Assembly: GCA_036971715.1 (NCBI GenBank)
Contig: JAVHJL010000010.1
Location: 434,001-498,000 of the forward strand
Origin: Arthrobotrys musiformis
Lineage: Eukaryota > Ascomycota > Orbiliomycetes > Orbiliales > Orbiliaceae
Length of the DNA stretch: 64,000 nt
Reading direction: 5' to 3'
Both the position numbers and the translations under genes were made by a program. The notes beneath the pieces are model-generated. The model was not told where the DNA came from and did not search any database. It saw nothing but the letters and a program-made list of their open reading frames with translations. Positions 56,168 to 64,000 of this stretch are shown piece after piece (positions within the stretch are counted from its first letter, which is position 1; the number at the start of each line of letters is the position of its first letter).

Positions 56168-57868
56168 ATGACCAACATCACTGTTGTGAGTTTCACTAAC
56201 ATTTGTTCGTTGCTGTTTGGGTGGTGGCTGACCGAACCGACGTGGAACAGGGCAAGGTGTACGAGAAGGTCATCCAGCAAGTTATTGACAGCTCGGTGAC
56301 CGATGTCCAAGACAGCGGCATTGATCCCTCCGTTCTGGAGGAATTGAAGACGGTAAGAGTGTATTTTTATTAGTTTTCTTCGATCGGTATTTCCTTATTT
56401 TCTGCATTGCCTGCCCCTGGGTTCAATTAGTCTCTTTCGATGGAGAATCGTTCCATAAGGAGATACCAAGAGGCCGTGAAACTTCCTGACTACGCATGCT
56501 TCAGTCGTATCATGGAGAATCGGCTTTAGACCCTCAGTCAGGCATCGCGACTTGCTTCCGGCTCTCCTCCCTTTTGCTCCAAAGTGTTCTCTTGTTGCAG
56601 GAAATGCTTGTGGGAAAAAGATGTGCTGCTGGGGCAAAATCCCTTGGGGACTCCTTTAGTGCGAAACCCGGGCTTTTAAGCTGGGTCGTCTTTTTTCTTG
56701 GGCCTAGTCTGGGGCGGGATCTTGCCAGGTTCCCAAGCAGCTTTGAGCAGCTTTTTATATCTGAATGGGGCCTTCCACGCGTCGTCTCTTATTCGCTCAA
56801 ACGAACCCCAACACAGCCCAACACTCGCGTCTCCAACAAACCTATCAACCTTTCTTGAGTGTCCTTGATTGGAGCAAATTGACTAAGCTGTGATGTTTCT
56901 CGTAATAGGTCTGGCAAGAAAAGCTGTCCGGCTTCAAGGTAGCTACGTTCCCTTGGGACCCAGAGCCCGTCCCTGAACCGGCTGCCAAACCAGAGCTAGC
57001 TGATACTAGCGGCGACCTCGCCTCTGATGGTACTCGCATAAAACCCGAGCCAGAGGCCGAGTTGCCGCCACCTCCACCCCCTGCACCAGTCGGCCAGGCT
57101 CTCAGCGACCCGAGTCTCGCTGCTGCTCGTGCTCGTGAAATGGTTGCTCAGAAGTTTGGAGGAAACACCCAGCAACGCTCGAATTTTCCTGGGCTTATGC
57201 TTCCAACTCCACCACAGCAGCAACACCATCTCAATGGCCAAACCGATGGACCTGATGACGGACCTACTAGAGAAGAGGTGGATGGACAGATTCGAGAAAT
57301 CATCTTGGAAGGAGAGCAGATTCGTACTTACGAGGATGCTATCGCCGAGGCCTTGAAACAGTTCAACATCCAAACGGACGTCATGCAAGTTCGTCCTCTC
57401 AAGAAAAAGAAGAAGGGAAAGGGGGTTGTTTCTCTTCAAAAGGGTGATACAGATCCTATCTCATCGCCAATCCCCGACGCCGTCATCGGCCCATCTGGTG
57501 CCTCAGTCGCGCCTAGACTGCCACAGACTGATGGTCCTGAAATGGACGAGGACGCCATCAATTCTGACCTCGATGATACTGACGAGGAGCCTGTTGATGA
57601 TGATGACGACGGGGAAGGGATCTCTCAGATCATGCTTTGCATGTACGACAAGGTCCAACGTACCAAGAATAAATGGAAGTGTTGGCTCCGTAACGGCGTC
57701 TTGACTGTCAATGGAAAAGAGTATGTTCACACACCCTCTCCGTGATTCACGAACCCGTCGCCCGTAGCGTGAGATACCACGTGAAAGATTACAAAGTAAC
57801 TAACACTATGTTTTTTTGTTTTGCGTAGGTACGTCTTTGGCAAGGCTACCGGAGAATATGAATGGTAA
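56168..57868 (+). CDS. TOA1: TFIIA large subunit (alpha/beta)
   Basis: The 323-residue large subunit of general transcription factor IIA, which binds TBP and stabilises it on the TATA box. Exons: 56168-56185, 56251-56352, 56909-57720 and 57829-57868. The first exon has six codons (MTNITV); splicing joins it to GKVYEKVIQQVIDSSVTDVQDSGIDPSVLEELKTVWQEKL, the N-terminal four-helix-bundle half. A Pro-rich and variable linker follows, then an acidic stretch at about residues 251-272, and the C-terminal beta-barrel half: QIMLCMYDKVQRTKNKWKCWLRNGVLTVNGKEYVFGKATGEYEW, the nearly invariant TFIIA ending. The last exon codes for only 13 residues. The second intron is 556 bases, far longer than the others in this window. 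Nuclear and expected to be essential. Confidence 0.97.
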
Positions 57869-60800
57869 TCCACGAGGATCACAATTCGTATTTGCTTTCA
57901 TAAATTCGACTCTTTTCTTCCGAGGATACAGGTTAAATTCCGCCGGAACACATGAAACGCCCATCATCGCCACATTTAAATCGCATGAGCCTCACCCTTG
58001 CCTCTTCCTCCCATCCATTTTAATGGGACATTGATCAGCTGACACAACGAATTCCTCTCCGTGCTAACACTTTTCATTTTCCCATGACACTTCCCAGAAT
58101 ACTACTACCTTTTCTCAGTATTGTTTTTGCAAGCTAATGGCGTTCAGGTTACAAAAACCGGGTGTAATACCAAAACCATTTCACTATCATCTCTTTTCCT
58201 AGGGTTATTTTTCCGTTCTCCCCGTGCGTTTTTCTTTCTTCTCCCTTTATTCCTTATGTCTTTTGACCCTTAGCTCATTATCTCGCGCTTTTGCAACTGG
58301 ATGTTTATGGTCGCCTTTCTTTTTTTTTGTCGGGCCTATCATGATAGATGTGTCTCAACAGAGATTAACCTTAAAGGTCCGCTAGGTCACCTTCGGGATC
58401 ACGATCCTTCTTTTGCCAGAGGCGGTGTTTTATGTTCCAGACAATGGCTTTTTTTTTCCATCCATGGGTGTTAGGATCAGATGTTTATACTGTGACGTTT
58501 ACCGTTTACGAAAGTAGTTGGCGGCTGTTTTATATGGCTGTAGTTGTATTTGGAGGAGACTAGTCTCCTCGGCTTCGGGAAAGATAACTACGGAACAGAA
58601 ATGAATAAAAATAAATAAATGCAAACTCAATATTTGTGCCTATGGTACCACTCAATACCACATAAATACCGCTGTAGACGTAGAATTTTAATGTGAAGCG
58701 TCACGAATAACATGGTATCAATCCAATTAGCACTATGACCACCAATCAATATATTTAGGGACATAGTATACCCGATAAAGTTGTATACACATTATGAATT
58801 ACAAAAGCATGAATTTAAATGGAAGAAAGCGACCCTGAAATAGCATCGATAGCGTGCCGGCCAGTTCATGGGTCCAGCCAAGTCTTTTTTGAACACGGAC
58901 CAACTGCTTCCGCTGAACCCCTCACACTGGACTGTTATCGAGCTCGTTAATCTATTCGCGATTCCGAGGCGAACTACCTGGTCAATGCATTATTGGGACG
59001 AAAAGGGCCAGAAAAAAGGCGATTTGCCGATATATTGCGATAAACACTAAACTCAAGACACCAAACGTTTAAACGCAACGTCGACGGCATTCTGCCGTTG
59101 CCCGTCCGCGGCTTTTGAATTTTTCGGATCTATTTGTGCATTTGGTAGATTGGCGACCTTCTATCTCCTTTTCTTTCTTTCGGGCCGTCGTGTTTTCCCA
59201 TATTGTGGCGGACGTCCGTGGGTTATGTTATACTTACGTAGTACGATTGCTTTTCCAACCTACCGGAATCTCCCTTCTCCCCGCGTATGCGAATTCACTA
59301 GTAGTATATATTAAATTGTGTAGGTTTATTTTGGGAGCGCAATTTGGGGACATCGGGATGAAAGCGTGTGAATGCGTATAAGTCTTATGTGGAAGGGAAA
59401 AGGAAACTTGCAAGCTTGAGTCAGTCGGGATGCGGTTCCCGTAGTGTGGTTATCGGGTAAAGTTGGACCTTGTCTTTGTGCAGGGCTGGCTAGCTTTGGG
59501 ATGATGTCCTTGTAGAGATGGCATGGGGCCTTGAAGACGATGGGATGAACTGGTCGATTGGAATCTCAATTGATCAATATTAATGGGGGAAAAAGAAAGG
59601 AAACCAGAAAGTAAAATATTTTTTGACATGTGGCAATAGTTTCTCCGCCTCGAGGTCGTGGGTCCGGATTGACCAGTATTCGGAGCAGCGCTGCACCGGA
59701 TTTTTGGATATTCCTGTTAAATGATCACCTTTATGCATCGGTCTCGAATCACACGATACAACATGCAACAAAACTAGCCAGAATCAAATCAGAGACTAAA
59801 GAAATCACAAGACCTCAACCGTATCCCAATGGTCTTATATGTACCATTTCTCCAAGCGATGTAGCGACGACATTCATACAGATTCTGAAACGATTCCCTT
59901 TAGTAAATTTGTTCGCGCGAAAAGATGCACCAGCTGATATACTCGACCTTACCCGGAAACCCTTGCCTGCAACAGCACACCCTGCCAGGATATCGATTTC
60001 CAACGTCCACAGAAATGCGTTGACAAGAAGGTGGGGCAGAACGGTTGTGATACCCCGGCCTAGTCAGGTACAAGTTTACAATGTGGATACTAAGTACCTA
60101 ACATGGGATGGCTTTCGTTGAAAAGGTGCATGCATAGAATGTGCGCATGGTTGGTGATGTATGGGCATGGTTAGGTTAAAATCCAAACTCTGTTCAACGT
60201 GGACGCCTGTCACTTTTCGTTTGAACCAGCTTGTTTTAGTAGACGAGGGGTGGGTGTACATACATACACTGTACATTTATAGGTGTATATCAAAAAGAAA
60301 TGGCAGGCCAGCCAGCTGGGAAAACTCTAAGAACCGAAATAAAGAGAAAGGGTGTCTTATTTCGTGAGGCTCAGAGAGCTCGTGGTGTCACGGTATAGTT
60401 TCTACATATGTGTCAGATCATGGTCAAGGGAAGGGGTGTCTTTCTCACAGTGTCTAGGGTTCAGTTCGAATTCTGGGGATTACGTTTTCTTTGGAGAGGT
60501 AGCTGGGTTGGTTTGCTATATCCGCCGCCCTTGTCCATGTCAAGCTGTCTTAGTGCGGTTTGAGAGACCGTGAGATGGTGTGAAGGTTTGCATCAATGTC
60601 CGGTGCGGATTGCAAATACCGGCCGGGTTCAATTGAATCCTGCGACCAATGGGTAAAGGCGCACTGGCCATCCAACTGTCTACTGCGTTCATCAGCCGGG
60701 AACTGTTATGCAATAGAGATCTCGCCTTTATGAGGTGCGTTACCGAAGACAGGTCTTTCGAGCCGGGAGGTTAAGGAAACCAGTTTTGCCTTTCGTAAGC

Positions 60801-61663
60801 CTTGGGCTCCGTGTATTCGAAGGTTCGATTCGGAACAAGTAGGCCGAGTCTATAAAATTTCTAATGCGTAGGTTTTGGAGTACATATCTCAAAGAACTCG
60901 TGTAGTTTGTTATTCAATACAGGCGTAATTGGCAGCATGTTAGGATAGCCTAGGCATATTTATATATTTTAATTATAACTTCGGGAACTCTTGAATTTGG
61001 AGGGTATTTTAAATATATATTTGTCAATCGGGAACTTCGGTAGGTTATAGTACATGTAAATTTCCTGTCTGCTATACACGGGGCTTCCACCAGCAAGACG
61101 AAAGAAAAAAAGGATAAATATATTTTCAGAGCGAATGTGAATATGCATTTTCGAAGATATTTGAAAAAGCAAGTGAGATAGATAGTCAGACATAGAGTCT
61201 GTTCGAAGGCAATTGATTCCAGAAACATGGTCCTCCAAAAAATTTAAAACAAGCGGCGTGACAGTGGTATTCCAAAACAGAGAAGAGGAAGGAGTAAACG
61301 CCAAATGGGGAAAAAAAGCTAGGGAAATTCGTTCCAGATCCAGATTTGACGCCAATTAAGGGAATCGAAGGTTGGGAGTTAAAACTTTGTACATGAATGG
61401 GTATGGGTATTAAGTTATGAAAAGCGTAACGAGCGTAAAGTATTGCATCCGACGCTTTTGCTTGATATGTGGCAAGGACGATGGTAGGTATTATCGGTAG
61501 TTGGTGTCGATTTGTTGGTATTAGGTAAATTTCGTCGGTGTCCCGCACAGAACGAACGGTGTGTAGATGCAAGCTCGAAATGGGTTTAAAACTTTTCCCG
61601 GCAAAGAACAAAAAATTATGGACAGAAAAAGAAGGGAAAGCAGAAAGAACAAAACGAAGGAAA
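57869..61663. other. Gene-free stretch of 3.8 kb
   Basis: Begins as the T-rich 3' UTR of TFIIA. The frame at 59630-60121 is open for 163 codons but has no ATG. Several B-box-like sequences occur between 59650 and 60830 on the plus strand. No gene is supported. Confidence 0.5.
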
Positions 61664-63700
61664 TCACTGATCGTATCCTTTGTCCAGGATGCCTCTGTCG
61701 GTAATGACGATAATATGCTTTTGCAGGGACTTTTGCTTTGGATAGGGGGCGTCGAAAATTTCGCTGATTTCCTCGAGGGTACGATCTTTGGTTTCGACAA
61801 AACTGGAAGATATTTTGTTAGCATAGTTCTTTTCTTTGTATAAGAAATTTCGGTAGGCGAAGAAACTTACACAAAGTAGATGCAAATAACTTCGAAGAAA
61901 TCCCAAGCAATGTAGAGGAAGTAAAGCTTCCATCCGATTTCTTTGAAGGCAACTGGGATGACGAAGGTATTGACAACACCTGCAATATTAACTGCCAAGT
62001 TGTAGATACCCATGCCCTTTGCTCGAGTTTCGTATGACAAACACTCGACGGGATACAGTGCTTGAAGTGGAGTGTAGGCGAATGAGTATGTGATACCGAA
62101 TAGATAGATGAAAGCAATGGCCGCTCGACCACCTGCTTCGTTCTGTTCTCCTTCCGAACCGTAGAGACCAGTGAGTACAGTAATCATAGTCCAGATGAAT
62201 ACGAAAAGGGATGTTCCAATTAAGAGGACAGGCCTTCGTCCGAGACCATCAGTGAAACGAGCGCCGATAGTGGCAACGAAGAAGGAAAGGACGTTGAGAA
62301 CAGCGTTGTACATGAGCTGTGTCTTGACATCCTTGATTCCCAAATTGTCGAGGAGGATTGGCATGAAGTATGACACTGGACCGTTGCCAGAGAGTTGCGA
62401 GAACATGGCCATTCCGATAACACAGGACATTCTCCAGAGCGCTGGCCTGGTATTGACCAACTCGGAGTAGTCCCACCAACGCTTGTCGGAACCTTCGGTA
62501 AAGATTTCTTCCATCATCTCTCGGTACTCAAGGAGCACAATTGGAGAATTGCGGTCACCATTTCCGTGGTATTTTGTCAGGACCTGGATAGCCTCTTCGT
62601 GGCGGTCGTTGGAAATCAACCACCGAGGAGTTTCAGGGCAGAAGAGAGCACCAAGGACCACAAGGCCTGATGCGACAGCCTGGAGCCAGATCGGGAGCCT
62701 CCAAGATAGGTCACCTTGGATCTTGTTCGTTCCATACAAGGTCCAAGTGGCAGGGATACCACCGACAAACCAGAAGGTATTGTAAAGACCTGTCAGAGTA
62801 CCTCTCCAAGCTGGATGGGCCATTTCAGCCACGTACGAGGGACCCGCAGTGGAAGTAATCGCGACACCGAAACCAAGGACGAACCTGCCTCCAATAAACA
62901 TAGCCTTTGTAGTGGCTGGAGCTTGAACGCAAGTACCAAGAATAATGATAGAGGCACCAATGAACATTCCCCATCTTCGTCCCCACCAGTCTGTGAATGG
63001 TCCAGCGAAGAAGGAACCGACAATGTTACCAATAGTATAGATGGAGAAGACCAACCCCGTCTGCACACCTTCCTTTTCCATGCCGAAGTATCTAGTACGA
63101 GGTTAGGCACAGCCGTCGCGGTAATGAAATGGTAAGATTATAAACTTACTTTTGGTAGTACGGCATGACGTTAATGCCACTCATTAAAGAGCCATCGTAA
63201 CCGTTGATACATGAATTTAAGAATGCCACCAACAGAAAGGTATACAACTTCAACATAGACGAAGTCCATGGCGAAGGTTTAGTGGCCAGCAAGGCATCAG
63301 CCAACCCTTAAGTTGCTGTTAGCTTTTATATACACATATATAATAAGAAGGAATATCAGAAGAAGGATCCTACATACCAATATTGGCTACTGTTGTAACT
63401 TGACCCTCATGCTGTGAAGGTGCATATTCAAACTGTTCGTTGGCGGTTGTAGTTTCGTTTGATACTACTTCGGTTCTATGATTAGGATAGACGAGCAGAG
63501 AGCATGCACAGGGTTCGATACTCACCATATGTACGCCTCCATCTTTCAGAATTTTGGTCTTGGTTGCTGCTGTTCCCCCATGATTCCCGCTCCTGGTAGT
63601 AGACTTGAGATTCTTCTTGTCGACCCATTGCTGATCGTCGCCTACTATCCTCGAAACCGAAATCGAACTCGTTTGTTGGTTTCGAATTGAAGTTTGACAT
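61664..63700 (-). CDS. Sugar transporter, major facilitator superfamily
   Basis: A plasma-membrane sugar:proton symporter type protein of 593 residues (longest model). Exons: 63526-63700, 63378-63467, 63150-63306, 61871-63091 and 61664-61802. Twelve helices can be traced. Sugar-porter signatures are clear: CINGYDGSLMSGINVMPYYQKYF, DWWGRRWGM in the loop between helices 2 and 3, GRFVLGFGVAI, AEMAHPAWRGTLTGLYN, PETPRWL, the second-half DGLGRRPVL, PVECLSYETRAKGMG and the C-terminal YFVFVETKDRTLEEI. It is closest in style to the lactose/hexose permease branch of fungi; the exact sugar is not readable. The start is uncertain: an alternative ATG at 63528 reads through the first intron and gives a 50-codon N-terminus in place of 88 codons. 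A surface beta-glucosidase lies 17 kb away. Confidence 0.9.
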
Positions 63701-64000
63701 TCAGGTACGAATATCTTCGATTTCAAAGTCGGATATGTCCAGATTTTCCTCCGCCTTACAGGATTGTACCTGCTATTCCCCGCCGATGACTACACCAAGC
63801 TAGCCGACTTGGTAAGCCAGAGTTATAGATCGGGATACCAGATATCGATATGTTTATCGGTATCTTGCTCGCTTGTCTCACCAATGGATTGGTGGGTATT
63901 CACGTTTCTGGAAGTACCTGAAATAGGTATGGAAAAGAGAGTGATGGTCGCCAATTTTTTAAAAGTACGTCGGTGCAGGGGAGAAGGCGAGTTTCTTATA
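63701..64000. other. Upstream region of the sugar transporter
   Basis: Presumed promoter and 5' UTR of the transporter up to the window edge. No other gene was seen. Confidence 0.5.

Noticed and set aside
59630..60121. 163-codon plus-strand frame
   Set aside because: It contains no ATG and no recognisable domain.
1..64000. A biosynthetic gene cluster centred on the zinc-cluster regulator or the FAD oxidoreductase
   Set aside because: No polyketide synthase, peptide synthetase, terpene cyclase, P450 or dedicated transporter lies near either gene.

Overview
The window is nuclear DNA of a filamentous ascomycete (Pezizomycotina). The evidence is short GT-AG introns of about 50-160 bases in most genes, a HET-C family protein, an SAT4/rhodopsin-type fungal membrane protein, a Zn2Cys6 regulator with a fungal_trans middle region, and a Clr2-type silencing protein. 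Species cannot be named from the sequence. No rRNA, intact tRNA, CRISPR array or intact transposon was seen. All exon models are hand-built from splice signals, reading frame and family motifs.

Layout. 113-2747 (+) is a Zn2Cys6 transcription factor whose zinc cluster is completed by a 10-base microexon. 3248-4784 (-) is a seven-helix SAT4-type protein. After a 3.3-kb gene-free stretch comes 8097-10076 (-), a protein with a degenerate J-like N-terminus. Another 3-kb gap leads to 13081-14730 (+), a secreted-type FAD-linked oxidoreductase. 16009-20214 (+) is a HET-C homologue with a very long charged tail, followed on the same strand by 20845-21864, a trypsin-fold serine peptidase with a nuclear signal. 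24684-26738 (+) and 28033-30183 (+) encode single-pass membrane proteins, the second with kelch-like repeats. 32470-33539 (-) is an F-box protein. After 5.3 kb without a recognisable gene, 38858-40899 (+) is Clr2.

The right third is denser and mostly housekeeping: a membrane-anchored GH3 beta-glucosidase (41642-44832, -), a MuiA-type DUF4140/DUF4139 protein with a phenylalanine-glycine insert (45928-48593, -), an alpha/beta hydrolase (50226-51368, +), a PAF-acetylhydrolase-like protein (52623-54823, +), the TFIIA large subunit (56168-57868, +) and a sugar transporter of the major facilitator superfamily (61664-63700, -).

The genes do not form one obvious pathway or secondary-metabolite cluster. 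The beta-glucosidase and the sugar transporter fit plant-sugar use. Clr2, TFIIA and the zinc-cluster protein act in transcription. HET-C with its peptidase neighbour is the most suggestive pair for a self/non-self or cell-death role, but that link is inference from position only. The best sequence-level oddities are the zinc-cluster microexon, the FG-rich insert in the MuiA protein, the J-like domain without its catalytic motif, and matching T16-A tracts upstream of two unrelated genes.
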